Assembly (NCBI RefSeq): GCF_003664125.1
Contig: NZ_RCCP01000004.1
Coordinates: 62,001 to 126,000, forward strand
Direction of reading: 5' to 3'
Origin: Planococcus citreus
Lineage (GTDB): Bacteria > Bacillota > Bacilli > Bacillales_A > Planococcaceae
DNA length: 64,000 nt
This document shows positions 17,344-25,740 of the stretch, in pieces. A program made the position numbers and the translations under genes. Each line of letters begins with the position of its first letter. Position 1 is the stretch's first letter. A model generated the notes under the pieces. That model made no database searches and was not told the origin of the DNA. It worked only from the letters and a program-made list of their open reading frames with translations.

Positions 17344-17391
17344 TTGACCAGGGTGGTCGAATGGTGTATATTTAAGTCGACCAGGGTGGTC
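17344..17391 (+). promoter_or_regulatory. Promoter with two TetR-type operators
   Basis: TTGACC (17344-17349) and TATATT (17367-17372) are 17 bases apart. Two identical palindromes, GACCAGGGTGGTC, lie at 17346-17358 and 17379-17391, one overlapping the -35 box and one just after the -10 box. They flank the promoter of the tetR-ABC operon and are the likely autoregulatory sites of the encoded repressor. Confidence 0.8.
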
Positions 17392-17413
17392 TAACTGCGT
17401 GGGATAAGAGGAG

Positions 17414-18064
17414 GTGGACATCATCATTGCACGATTTGAAAGTTTAGAAGAAAGCAAGCAACACACCATCCGCCAAGCGGCGCTCGAGGAATTTGCGGTG
17501 CAGGGCTACAAAAAGGCGTCGACCAACCGCATCGTCAAAGCGGCAGGGATCGGCAAGGGAATGTTGTTTTATTATTTCACCAGCAAGCAGGAGCTCTACG
17601 AGTATTTGGTGAAGTATAGCCTTGAATTCATCGAGAGCCGGTATTTGGATAAAGTAGATGCAGGAGAACCGGATTTAATCGAACGGCTCACGCAGCTGGC
17701 CCGTCTGAAAATGGAAGCCCAAGCGGAAAATGAAGAAGTGTTCAAGTTCTCGGCTGTTTTTTTGCAAGAAGGCGAAGCGCATTTGCCGGAAGAGCTGGCA
17801 ACGAGAATAGAGGAATTGAAACAAGCCGGTTACAGGCTCATGTATGAAGGCATCGACAAAAGCCGTTTTCGCAAAGACGCGGATCCGGATAAAGTGTTCC
17901 ATTTAATTCGTTGGTCGATCGACGGCTACCAACAGGAGCTGCTCGCCAGATTGACAGGGCAAAAACTTGCCGAGATTGATTTCGCACCGTATTGGGAAGA
18001 ATTCTATGCGTATTTGGCTATTTTGAAGAAGAGCTTTTATGAAACGGAGGAGGAATCGCGATGA
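17414..18064 (+). CDS. TetR/AcrR-family transcriptional repressor
   Basis: A 216-residue regulator. The N-terminal helix-turn-helix is clear (ALEEFAVQGYKKASTNRIVK, then AAGIGKGMLFYYFTSKQELY), and the C-terminal ligand domain has no recognisable ligand type. It heads an operon with an ABC-2-type exporter, which it probably controls through the two palindromes just upstream. The start is uncertain: GTG 17414 lies within the AGGAGGTG ribosome-binding sequence itself, so initiation may be at a non-standard codon (ATC or ATT) at 17420-17426. The stop overlaps the ABC gene (ATGA). Confidence 0.9.
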   Translation: MDIIIARFESLEESKQHTIRQAALEEFAVQGYKKASTNRIVKAAGIGKGMLFYYFTSKQELYEYLVKYSLEFIESRYLDKVDAGEPDLIERLTQLARLKMEAQAENEEVFKFSAVFLQEGEAHLPEELATRIEELKQAGYRLMYEGIDKSRFRKDADPDKVFHLIRWSIDGYQQELLARLTGQKLAEIDFAPYWEEFYAYLAILKKSFYETEEESR

Positions 18065-18966
18065 CGGTCGTCAAAACACAAGGGCTCAGTAAAACCTTCG
18101 GGGATTTCAAAGCGCTGGATGGTGTCGACATCGAAGTGAAAGAAGGGGAAGTGTTCGGCTTTATCGGGCCGAACGGTGCAGGGAAGTCCACGACCTTGCG
18201 TGTCCTGCTCGGCATTTTGAAAGCATCCGAGGGCAGCGCCGAGATTTTTGGCAAAGATGTCTGGAAAGATGCGGTCGATATTCATAAACGGGTGGCGTAT
18301 GTGCCAGGTGACGTCAATTTATGGCCGAACTTGACCGGCGGCGAAGTAATCGATTTGTTTGGAAGATTGCGCGGCGGCTACGACAAGGCCCGGCGCGATG
18401 AACTGATTAGCCGTTTCGGGCTCGACCCGGGCAAGAAATGCCGGACCTATTCAAAAGGGAATCGCCAGAAAGTGGCGCTGATCGCCGCCTTTTCCGCAGA
18501 TGCGGATCTCTATATCTTCGATGAGCCGACTTCAGGGCTCGATCCGCTTATGGAGCGCGTGTTTTCCGAATACGTTCACGAGGCGAAAGCACAAGGCAAG
18601 AGCATCCTGTTATCGAGCCATATCCTGTCGGAAGTGGAAAAACTATGCGACCGGGTAGCGATCATCCGCAAAGGGCGCATCATCGAAACCGGAACACTGA
18701 AAGAAATGCGCCATTTGACCGGATCGCTAATGTTCATTGAAACCGAAAAGCCGATACCGGATTTGGCGGAGCTTCGGGGCGTGCATCGTGTGCAGGTGTT
18801 CGACGGCGGCTGGTCGTTCCAAGTGGACGCCGATGAACTCGATGCAGTGGTCCGTCATTTAAGCGCATTTGGCATCAAGCGGATGGAAAGCCGGCCGCCA
18901 ACGCTGGAAGATTTGTTCATCCGCCATTACGAGGAAACGGAGACAGGAGCAGGAGGTGGCGTGTGA
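18061..18966 (+). CDS. ABC transporter ATP-binding protein (ABC-2 exporter type)
   Basis: A 301-residue ATPase that powers the membrane protein encoded next. Walker A is GPNGAGKST at about 38-46, the signature motif is the variant YSKGNRQKVAL, and Walker B with the D-loop is LYIFDEPTSGLDP. The C-terminal tail (about 220-301) is the regulatory extension of drug and polyketide exporters. It overlaps tetR by 4 bases and the permease by 1-4 bases, so all are one transcription unit. Confidence 0.93.
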   Translation: MTVVKTQGLSKTFGDFKALDGVDIEVKEGEVFGFIGPNGAGKSTTLRVLLGILKASEGSAEIFGKDVWKDAVDIHKRVAYVPGDVNLWPNLTGGEVIDLFGRLRGGYDKARRDELISRFGLDPGKKCRTYSKGNRQKVALIAAFSADADLYIFDEPTSGLDPLMERVFSEYVHEAKAQGKSILLSSHILSEVEKLCDRVAIIRKGRIIETGTLKEMRHLTGSLMFIETEKPIPDLAELRGVHRVQVFDGGWSFQVDADELDAVVRHLSAFGIKRMESRPPTLEDLFIRHYEETETGAGGGV

Positions 18967-20567
18967 TGAGCCAGCTTTTTGACCATACATGGAGTTTGAT
19001 ACGTTTCATCCTGCGGCGCGACCGCGTCCGGTTGCCGATCTGGATCTTGTCGTTTGTTTTTGTATCGGCAGGGATTGTCCTCGTCTTCGACAATTTATAC
19101 GGAGACGATATCGAGCGGCAGGCCATTGCGGAAACGATGGAAAACCCGGCCATGGTCGCGATGGTCGGGCCCAATTACGGCGGGGCGGATTATACGACCG
19201 GCGCAATGACGGCTCATGAAATGCTGGTCATGACCGCGGCGATTGTCGCCTTGATGAATATCCTGCTGGTCAGCCGCCATACGCGCGGCGACGAAGAGGA
19301 AGGGCGGCTTGAACTTGTCCGTGCGCTGCCGGTCGGGCAGTTGTCCAGTTTAACGGCGGTGCTGCTGGTGCTGACAATTGTCAATGCACTGCTTGCGGTA
19401 TTGACCGGTGTTTCGATGGCAGCGCTGCAAGTCGAGAGCGTCGACCTTCACGGTTCGCTCTTGTTCGGTGCGGCGCTCGGTGCGACCGGCTTGTTCTTCG
19501 CTGCGCTGACGGCCGTGTTTGCACAGCTTACGCAAAATGCACGTGCAACGACGGGCTTGTCGATCGCCGCTTTACTGGTGTTTTACATGATCCGCGCGAT
19601 TGGCGACGTCATGAGTGAGGCCTTGGCGCTCACTTCGCCGCTCGGCTGGATCCTGCGCGCCAAGCCTTTTGTCGAAAACTTATGGTGGCCGGTACTGCTA
19701 TCGGTTGGTTTAGCGGTGGCGTTGTCCCTATTAGCGCTGTATCTGAACAGCATCCGTGATCACGACTCCGGCTTTTTGCCGACGCGTGCGGGCCGTACGC
19801 AAGCCCCGGCGACGCTTCGCGGGCCATTCGGCTTGGCGTGGCGGCTTCAGCGCACGGGCTTGATTGCCTGGGCGGTCGCGTTGTTCATCTTGGGCATCTC
19901 GTATGGGTCGGTGCTCGGTGAAATCGAACGCTTTTTTGAAGGCATCGATTTGTTCCAGCAATTGATCGTCGAGCAGGAAGGCTTTAGCTTGATCGAGCTG
20001 TTCATCCCTGTGCTGTCTTCGGTCATGGCGATTCTCGCCTCGATCCCGGCAATCATGGTGATGCTGAAAGTGAAGACAGAAGAAAAGAACGGGCGCATGG
20101 AACACGTCATCGGCCGCTCGGTTTCCCGCTGGCGCGTGGCGTTCAGCTATTGGCTGCTTGCCGCATTGACGGCGATCACGATGCTGTTCTTGACCGGTAT
20201 CGGGCTCGGCCTCGCAGGCAATGCCGTGCTTGCTGAAGATTTGCCGCTCGGCACGTATATCGGTGCTTCATTTGTGTATTTGCCGGCCGTGCTGATCATG
20301 ATCGGTTTGGCGCTCGCGTTCATCGGCTTTTTGCCGAATTTTGCGAGCGTCATCTGGCTCTACTTAGGTCTATCGTTTTTCGTTGTTTATCTGGGCGAGC
20401 TGCTGCAGCTTCCGGATTGGGTGGAAAAGCTGACGCCTTACGGGCATATTCCAGCAATTCCACTGGATGAAGTCAATTACGGCGTGCTCGCGCTGATGAT
20501 TGCAATCGCTGTTCTCCTGTCTGTGGCAGGGGCATACGGTTTCCGACGGCGTGATTTGAAAACTTAA
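18963..20567 (+). CDS. ABC-2 type multidrug/polyketide exporter permease
   Basis: A large membrane protein of 534 residues (533 if ATG 18966 is used) with about twelve hydrophobic segments in two similar halves. This is the layout of the TnrB3/COG3559 exporters of polyketide antibiotics. The N-terminal half contains SRHTRGDEEEGRLELVRALPVG, and the second half the related TEEKNGRMEHVIGRSVSRW, a repeat typical of this family. GTG 18963 overlaps the ATPase stop; ATG 18966 has AGGAGG at nine bases. The likely role is drug efflux induced when the TetR protein binds its ligand. Confidence 0.85.
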   Translation: MMSQLFDHTWSLIRFILRRDRVRLPIWILSFVFVSAGIVLVFDNLYGDDIERQAIAETMENPAMVAMVGPNYGGADYTTGAMTAHEMLVMTAAIVALMNILLVSRHTRGDEEEGRLELVRALPVGQLSSLTAVLLVLTIVNALLAVLTGVSMAALQVESVDLHGSLLFGAALGATGLFFAALTAVFAQLTQNARATTGLSIAALLVFYMIRAIGDVMSEALALTSPLGWILRAKPFVENLWWPVLLSVGLAVALSLLALYLNSIRDHDSGFLPTRAGRTQAPATLRGPFGLAWRLQRTGLIAWAVALFILGISYGSVLGEIERFFEGIDLFQQLIVEQEGFSLIELFIPVLSSVMAILASIPAIMVMLKVKTEEKNGRMEHVIGRSVSRWRVAFSYWLLAALTAITMLFLTGIGLGLAGNAVLAEDLPLGTYIGASFVYLPAVLIMIGLALAFIGFLPNFASVIWLYLGLSFFVVYLGELLQLPDWVEKLTPYGHIPAIPLDEVNYGVLALMIAIAVLLSVAGAYGFRRRDLKT

Positions 20568-20580
20568 GGAGGTTGAACAT

Positions 20581-20958
20581 ATGGCCCAAACGATTACAAC
20601 ATTTTTATTGTTTCAAGGGCAAGCAGAAGAGGCGATGAAGCTGTATACCTCCATTTTCAATAATTCCCATATCGATTCAGTGAGGTATCGGGAGGATGGT
20701 AAAGTAGAACAGGCGAGATTTACATTGGCGGGCACCGAATACATGTGCATCGATAGCCCGATTCCGCATGAGTTCACTTTTACGCCAGCTGTTTCGCTAT
20801 TTGTCCAAGTGGATGATGAAGTGCAATTCGACAAAGTCTATAGTGTTTTAAGCGAAGGTGGAAAAGTACTGATGGAACCTGGCGATTACGGCTTTAGCCC
20901 GAAATTTGGCTGGTGCAATGACCGCTTCGGCGTATCCTGGCAAGTGACGATCAAATAG
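20581..20958 (+). CDS. VOC-superfamily protein (PhnB / 3-dmu-9_3-mt type)
   Basis: A 125-residue protein with the fold pattern of glyoxalase-like VOC proteins: TFLLFQGQAEEAMKLYTSIF at the start and GFSPKFGWCNDRFGVSWQV at the end. Such proteins bind or modify small molecules, and some give drug resistance, but this branch has no assigned reaction. It lies 13 bases after the exporter permease with AAGGAGG before its ATG, and a terminator follows. It is thus probably part of the TetR-controlled operon. Confidence 0.85.
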   Translation: MAQTITTFLLFQGQAEEAMKLYTSIFNNSHIDSVRYREDGKVEQARFTLAGTEYMCIDSPIPHEFTFTPAVSLFVQVDDEVQFDKVYSVLSEGGKVLMEPGDYGFSPKFGWCNDRFGVSWQVTIK

Positions 20959-20960
20959 AG

Positions 20961-20996
20961 AATCCCCGGTGCACCGATGCACCGGGGATTTTTTTG
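20961..20996 (+). terminator. Terminator of the TetR-ABC-VOC operon
   Basis: Perfect stem ATCCCCGGTGCA / TGCACCGGGGAT with loop CCGA, followed by a run of T. Confidence 0.93.
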
Positions 20997-21056
20997 TAGC
21001 TATTGAATTGCGATGATGGTAAGAAGATATGATTCCTACTTGTACTTGAATGCAGG

Positions 21057-21746
21057 CTAAAGCAACAGCCAGGCGGCGAGCGGGCTGAGCAAGGCGCCAA
21101 GAACGGCAGCCAAGGTCATCGCGACAGAACTCATCGAGGCATCTTCCGGCCCGTATTCGAACGCTTTCGCTGTGCCAAGGCCATGGGCAGAAGCGCCAAG
21201 GCCGATGCCTCGGCCGATCGGTGAATCGATGTTCAATAACTGCAGCAAATACGGCCCGAGCAGGATGCCCGTGAAGCCGGCAACCATGACGAATACGGCG
21301 GCCAGCGATGGGATGCCGCCGATTGTGGTCGCGACTTGCATGGCGACAGGGGTGGTCAATGATTTCGGCAAGACCGTCAAGATCAATTCTTCCGTAAAAC
21401 CGAGCCAACGCGTAAAGAGCGTGCCGCTGACGAGGCCTGCGATGACGCCGGCGACAATCCCGGCAGCAATCGGGACCAGGTTTTTCTGGAGCAATTCACG
21501 ATGCTTATAGAGCGGAACGGCAAGCGCGACGACAGCCGGGCCGAGAAAAGCTGCGACCCAGTCGCCGCCTTCCATATAGGTTTCATAAGGGACGTCGAAC
21601 AGGATCAAAATAGCCACGAGCGCTACCGTCGCTGTGATGACCGGATTCAACGGCGTTTTACGAAAGCGCAAGTACACGAAATTGGCGATAACGTAAGTCG
21701 CTACGGTCAGGACAGAGAATACAATGGCTGCGGGAGTGAATGCCAT
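21057..21746 (-). CDS. lrgB: LrgB/CidB-family membrane protein
   Basis: A 229-residue, strongly hydrophobic LrgB-family protein. Typical patterns are LPKSLTTPVAMQVATTIGGI and GRGIGLGASAHGLGTAKAFE. With its LrgA/CidA partner it belongs to a holin-like system that modulates murein hydrolase activity and programmed lysis. Some relatives transport pyruvate or glycolate. The lrgA-like gene lies three bases upstream on the same strand. No LytSR or CidR regulator is nearby. Confidence 0.92.
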   Translation of the reverse strand: MAFTPAAIVFSVLTVATYVIANFVYLRFRKTPLNPVITATVALVAILILFDVPYETYMEGGDWVAAFLGPAVVALAVPLYKHRELLQKNLVPIAAGIVAGVIAGLVSGTLFTRWLGFTEELILTVLPKSLTTPVAMQVATTIGGIPSLAAVFVMVAGFTGILLGPYLLQLLNIDSPIGRGIGLGASAHGLGTAKAFEYGPEDASMSSVAMTLAAVLGALLSPLAAWLLL

Positions 21747-21748
21747 GA

Positions 21749-22123
21749 TTACGATTCCTCCTTTTGCGCTGCGCTTCGATTCGCAATGGACTGGCTTGCA
21801 AAACCGGCAGCTGCCATCGTGATAAGCGTACTGATGATCACAATCGGCAGCAGCAACACGCCTTTCCCGGAAAATAGGGGACCATAGTCAACGACGCCGA
21901 CCGTTGCCGGAATGAAATATAAGGAAAGAAAGCTTAATAAAAAAGTAGCGCCGGCGTCTATCCACTCGAGTGGATAGATTTTTAGCAATAAAGCGCTGAA
22001 CAACAGCAAAAAGCCGATGATGCTGCCGGGCATCGGCAAATTGAGTAAGGTCTGAATGGCTTCGCCGATCAGCAAAAAGCCATAAAGGACAAGCAATTGT
22101 AAAACGATACGTACGATCTTCAT
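21749..22123 (-). CDS. lrgA: CidA/LrgA-family holin-like protein
   Basis: A 124-residue membrane protein with four hydrophobic segments. The family signature NLPMPGSIIGFLLLFSALLL is visible at about 28-47, followed by FIPATVGVVDY. It is the holin-like partner of the LrgB-type protein encoded just downstream. GGAGG six bases before the ATG at 22123 supports the start. CidA and LrgA branches cannot be separated by eye. Confidence 0.9.
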   Translation of the reverse strand: MKIVRIVLQLLVLYGFLLIGEAIQTLLNLPMPGSIIGFLLLFSALLLKIYPLEWIDAGATFLLSFLSLYFIPATVGVVDYGPLFSGKGVLLLPIVIISTLITMAAAGFASQSIANRSAAQKEES

Positions 22124-22337
22124 TGGGAACCTCCGCCTTCCGGTCAGTTTTGGAAAACGATGGACGTCTTCATATATGTAGATATTTTACAGCAATCGAC
22201 TGGAAATGCGAGCCCATAGTTTCGGGAATTGAAGCGGAATAACTGTAAGGAAAGGAAGAAAATGTTATAGCGCGAAAGCTCTATATAACAGGGTTTCAAA
22301 CGAATAATGAAATTTTCCGAAAATAAGAATTTAACAC

Positions 22338-22387
22338 TTGCATTTTGTAGAGGATGTTGTAGTATTACCTTATGCAATATATCGCAT
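22338..22387 (+). promoter_or_regulatory. Possible brnQ promoter with a palindromic operator
   Basis: TTGCAT (22338-22343) and TAGTAT (22360-22365) are 16 bases apart. Just downstream lies ATGCAATATATCGCAT (22372-22387), a near-perfect palindrome. Eleven bases of its reverse complement (ATGCGATATAT) recur at 24605-24615 before the divergent gntR gene. It may be the GntR binding site. Confidence 0.5.
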
Positions 22388-22457
22388 ACAATTATTCGCT
22401 GATAGTATTTTGGGATAAAGAAGAATGAATATTCAAAAAGTGAGGGAGTTAGTAAGT

Positions 22458-23831
22458 ATGGACAGCAAATTATCGATGAAGGCTTATCTTATCATTGGGA
22501 CAATGCTTTTCGCATTGTTTTTCGGGGCAGGGAATTTGATCTTCCCGGCGCAGCTCGGACAATACGCCGGTGAAAATGTATGGGTGGCAATGGCTGGTTT
22601 CTTGACGACAGGTGTCGGCTTGCCGCTTCTCGGCATCTTAGCGATCGGTTTTTCAAAAAGCCGGGACTTGCAAGATCTCTCAAGCCGTGTGCACCCGGTT
22701 TACGGCTTATTGTTCACCGCCGCGCTTTATTTGACGATCGGGCCGTTTTTCGCATTGCCGCGGACGGCAGCCGTTTCTTATGAAGTGGGCATCGTGCCAT
22801 TTATCGGAGAGGGATCGGTTGCTCTCGGCTTAATCATCTTCTCGATTATCTTTTATGTGATTTCTTTATTGTTGTCATTGAATCCGACGCAAATGGTCGA
22901 CAGTATCGGCAAATTCCTGGCTCCGGCCATCTTGATCGTCCTTGGTATCTTGCTGGTCGCGGCGTTCGTCTCTCCGATGGGCGAAACTGGCCCTGCACAA
23001 GAGGGATACGCAAGCGGCGCCTTTTTGACCGGCTTTACGGAAGGATACAACACGATGGACGCGCTCGCTTCGCTTGTGTTCGGGATTATCGTCATTTCTG
23101 CCGTCCAGAAAATGGGCGTCACGTCCTCTAAAGGCTTGCTGAAGGCGACGCTTCTGAGTGGTGCCGTGGCAGCAGGATTGTTGGCTGCCGTTTACACAGG
23201 AATTGCCTTTCTTGGTGCGACCAGTACCTCTCAGTTAGGCCTTTTGGAAACCGGCGGGCCGGTTCTGAGCGGGGCTTCTGAACATTATTTTGGAACGTTC
23301 GGCGCCATGCTGCTAGCCGTGATCATCACATTGGCATGTCTCACGACAGCGGTCGGATTGACTGTTGCCACTTCAGAGTTTTTCCATAAGCTGACGCCTG
23401 GCATCAGCTACCGCACATATGTCTTCATCTTCACGGTATTTTCATTGGTGGTCACCAATGCCGGCCTTTCGAACATCATCACGTATTCGATTCCGGTATT
23501 GATGTTCTTGTATCCACTCGCAATCGTCCTGATTATGCTGGCGTTCATGTCGCCGCTTTTCAACCACAGCCGCCTCGTCTATGTATCCGCTATCGGCGTG
23601 ACGTTCTTCATCGCAATCGTCGACGGATTGAAAACATTAACAGGCTCGCTCGGTATGGAAAACCCGGCATGGCTTCAAAGTATCATCGATTTTTATGCGG
23701 AGGTCCTGCCGCTGTACGGCGATGGGCTCGGCTGGCTGGTGCCGGCTTTGGCCGCTATCATCATTTCAGGTGTGGCCGCCCGTTTGGGAAACCGCGGGGA
23801 AGCGGAATCTCCGGCATTTACAAATCGCTAA
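22458..23831 (+). CDS. brnQ: Branched-chain amino acid transport system II carrier BrnQ
   Basis: Sodium- or proton-coupled importer of Leu, Ile and Val. The product has about 457 residues and twelve membrane segments. Family patterns are FALFFGAGNLIFPAQLGQ near the N-terminus, TTGVGLPLLGILAI, and ALARTAAVSYE-like sequence at LPRTAAVSYEVG. ATG 22458 has GAGGGAG upstream; an earlier in-frame ATG at 22425 adds eleven polar residues and has a weaker site. Branched-chain amino acids feed the anteiso fatty acids common in this group. The convergent GntR gene shares its terminator. Confidence 0.93.
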   Translation: MDSKLSMKAYLIIGTMLFALFFGAGNLIFPAQLGQYAGENVWVAMAGFLTTGVGLPLLGILAIGFSKSRDLQDLSSRVHPVYGLLFTAALYLTIGPFFALPRTAAVSYEVGIVPFIGEGSVALGLIIFSIIFYVISLLLSLNPTQMVDSIGKFLAPAILIVLGILLVAAFVSPMGETGPAQEGYASGAFLTGFTEGYNTMDALASLVFGIIVISAVQKMGVTSSKGLLKATLLSGAVAAGLLAAVYTGIAFLGATSTSQLGLLETGGPVLSGASEHYFGTFGAMLLAVIITLACLTTAVGLTVATSEFFHKLTPGISYRTYVFIFTVFSLVVTNAGLSNIITYSIPVLMFLYPLAIVLIMLAFMSPLFNHSRLVYVSAIGVTFFIAIVDGLKTLTGSLGMENPAWLQSIIDFYAEVLPLYGDGLGWLVPALAAIIISGVAARLGNRGEAESPAFTNR

Positions 23832-23878
23832 AAAAAGCTGTTCCCAACGTGTCTGACACGTTGGGAACAGCTTTTTTA
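23832..23878. terminator. Bidirectional terminator between brnQ and gntR
   Basis: Perfect stem GCTGTTCCCAACGTGTC with its complement, flanked by A6 and T6 runs on the two sides. Its last bases overlap the gntR stop codon. Confidence 0.93.
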
Positions 23879-24538
23879 AATGCCTTTCGAAGCGGTCAAG
23901 TCTTCGATAGTACGCACCCAATTGGATTTCATCAAATGTGAAATCTTTTCTGCGTCTCCGGCTTTCAGTGTTTCGATGATTTCGATGTGCTCGTCATGGG
24001 AGCGCATCGTCAAGACTAAGGAATGATGGAAAAATTGTCTGCGGACGTGTGATTGAAGCTGGCCGAGCATGGAATCTATATAAGGATTTCCGGCTGCATC
24101 CACGATAATCTGGTGGAATTCTTCATCAATCTTCAGAGCAGAGAAGGAATCGCTGTTGCGGATGGCGCGCGCAAACTTCCGGTTGGTTTCTTCCAAAAGC
24201 CCAAAGATCTCAGGGGTTAAATTCGGAATGGCCAGCTCACCGGCAAGTGCTTGCAGTACAGCAAGGGGGGGCAGGAGGTGTTTGATGTCTTCGATATGGA
24301 TATCCGTAACGCGTGTCGCTTTGCCGGGAAACATTTCAATGAACCCTTGGACTTCAAGAAGTTGCAGGGCTTCACGAATTGGCGTCCGGCTCAAATTGAG
24401 CGCTTCGGCAAGTTCAGTGTCGACCAGTTTCTCACCGGGCTGCAAGGTGCCATCGATAATCCATTGCTGCAATTGCAAATGGGCACTTTCTTTAGCGGAA
24501 ACGCGTACCGGCCTTGTATGGTCTACAGGAATCGGCAT
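23876..24538 (-). CDS. GntR-family regulator, FadR/FCD subfamily
   Basis: A 220-residue regulator. The N-terminal winged helix-turn-helix shows ESAHLQLQQWIIDGTLQPGEKL and LNLSRTPIREALQLLEVQGF. The C-terminal all-helical FCD ligand domain follows, with the metal-site pattern DEEFHQIIVDAAGN and a later HDEHIEIIE. FCD regulators sense organic acids. The frame opens at 24571, but ATG 24538 follows AAAGGAGA at good spacing. It is convergent with brnQ and may regulate it through a shared ATGCGATATAT motif. Confidence 0.92.
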   Translation of the reverse strand: MPIPVDHTRPVRVSAKESAHLQLQQWIIDGTLQPGEKLVDTELAEALNLSRTPIREALQLLEVQGFIEMFPGKATRVTDIHIEDIKHLLPPLAVLQALAGELAIPNLTPEIFGLLEETNRKFARAIRNSDSFSALKIDEEFHQIIVDAAGNPYIDSMLGQLQSHVRRQFFHHSLVLTMRSHDEHIEIIETLKAGDAEKISHLMKSNWVRTIEDLTASKGI

Positions 24539-24604
24539 AGTAAATCTCCTTTCGAAATTATCTGACTCCATTATACACTAATCTGCAAAGCAATAAAATG
24601 CAGA

Positions 24605-24615
24605 ATGCGATATAT
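24605..24615. promoter_or_regulatory. Half-site shared with the brnQ upstream palindrome
   Basis: ATGCGATATAT, 67 bases upstream of the gntR start. It is identical to eleven bases of the reverse complement of the palindrome at 22372-22387. It could be an autoregulatory site, but only one arm is conserved. Confidence 0.35.
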
Positions 24616-24701
24616 CTAAAACGCTGATTTCCGAATGTCAGTTTGAGGCCCTCTCTAGAGGGAATAACAGCATTATCAGGAAACTTTAAGGAGGAGCCGC
24701 C

Positions 24702-25061
24702 ATGTTATCATTCGTTACCAGTAAAGACGAACAAACCCTTGCCATTGAAGTCGAAGGAAAAGTAACCAAAGACGATTTGAAGAAATTCGACAATGTGGTG
24801 TTCGAAAAATTCCGCAACGATGAGAAATTCAATGTTTACGCCGTAATCGGCGATATCGATGGACCTACAGCAGGCGCAATGTTCGAAGAGCTGGCCGTCG
24901 ATGCCAAACGCTGGAGCCAATACAATAAACTTGCGGTCGTCAGTGAAAAGGACTGGCTCGATAAAGTGTCGGGCGCTATCGACAAACTGCCGGGCGTGCA
25001 AGCCGAACATTTCCCAATCGACCAGATGGAAGCAGCCTGGGATTGGATAAAGGAGAGGTGA
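24702..25061 (+). CDS. SpoIIAA-like STAS/SEC14-type protein, copy 1
   Basis: A 119-residue protein of the SpoIIAA-like family (PF11964 type). The patterns are IAIEVEGKVTKDDLKKFDNVV, a central DIDGPTAGAMFEELAVDAK and the closing KLAVVSEKDWLDKVSG...WDWIKER. The family is found in lipid- and membrane-related contexts but has no proven function. AAGGAGGAGCC precedes the ATG. A related gene follows six bases after the stop, so this is a tandem duplication. Confidence 0.85.
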   Translation: MLSFVTSKDEQTLAIEVEGKVTKDDLKKFDNVVFEKFRNDEKFNVYAVIGDIDGPTAGAMFEELAVDAKRWSQYNKLAVVSEKDWLDKVSGAIDKLPGVQAEHFPIDQMEAAWDWIKER

Positions 25062-25067
25062 AGACAC

Positions 25068-25424
25068 ATGCTGTCAATTGTGCCGAGTAAAGACATAGAA
25101 ACGATTGCGATTGAAGTAGAGGGGCGTGCCAGCAAAGCCGATATAGAGAAACTGGATCACGTCATCCGCGACAAAGTGAGCGAAAAAGGGCATTTCAATA
25201 TGTACGCGATTATCTACAAAGTGGAAGATTCAACTTTGTTCGATGCGGCAGACAGTGCAGAAATCGACCGGCAAAGCTGGAGCCAAGCGCGCAAGTTCGC
25301 GGTCATCAGCGAAAAGGACTGGACTTCGGCAGCGACGGGCTGGCAAGGCTTTGCAGACGGCCTGGAGACACGCCATTTCAAGCTCGACGAAATGAACGAT
25401 GCATGGGAATGGATGCAAGAATAA
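25068..25424 (+). CDS. SpoIIAA-like STAS/SEC14-type protein, copy 2
   Basis: A 118-residue paralogue of the preceding gene. Shared features are SKDIETIAIEVEGRASKADIEKL, the mid-region W-S-Q motif (RQSWSQARKFAVISEKDW) and the C-terminal DEMNDAWEWMQE. The two proteins diverge in the loop after residue 45, where copy 2 has VEDSTLFDAADSAEID in place of IDGPTAGAMFEEL. This suggests different ligands or partners. It is co-transcribed with copy 1 and followed by a terminator. Confidence 0.85.
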   Translation: MLSIVPSKDIETIAIEVEGRASKADIEKLDHVIRDKVSEKGHFNMYAIIYKVEDSTLFDAADSAEIDRQSWSQARKFAVISEKDWTSAATGWQGFADGLETRHFKLDEMNDAWEWMQE

Positions 25425-25437
25425 CCAATGAATACAA

Positions 25438-25468
25438 AGTGTTCCGCGTTACTGCGGAGCGCTTTTTT
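25438..25468 (+). terminator. Terminator after the SpoIIAA-like pair
   Basis: Ten-pair stem AGTGTTCCGC / GCGGAGCGCT with two G-U pairs and loop GTTACT, followed by TTTTT. Confidence 0.85.
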
Positions 25469-25535
25469 GTTGAGAAAATCATGCAGATGCAAAGATAGAA
25501 GCTGAAGCTTAGTGATTACAATAGCTTGCGCTATG

Positions 25536-25671
25536 AGACTTCGTTTCAGGGGGCTGCTTTCCGAGGGGCGGGTGTTGAGCCAATGTGCGGCAAAGAGAGC
25601 CGCACATTTGTCTCGCCAGCCCGCGCGGTCCCTCAGGAGTCAGCCCCCTTCCACTCCGTCTCTAGTTTTAG
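25536..25671 (+). repeat. Structured intergenic repeat, subtype B, copy 1
   Basis: About 135 bp nearly identical to 34902-35036. Outer arms GGGGGCTG (25549-25556) and CAGCCCCC (25641-25648) can pair. Inside is a perfect hairpin AATGTGCGGC / GCCGCACATT with a seven-base loop. It shares the boxes CTTTCCG.GGGGCGGG and TCCC.CAGGAGTC with the subtype A copies. No ribosome binding site or credible ORF is present. Confidence 0.85.
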
Positions 25672-25740
25672 AGTGAAAGATCATTTTTTTGCTCATTAAA
25701 TATTAAATGTAGAAACAATTCAGGTTTTCTAGCTCAAGTT

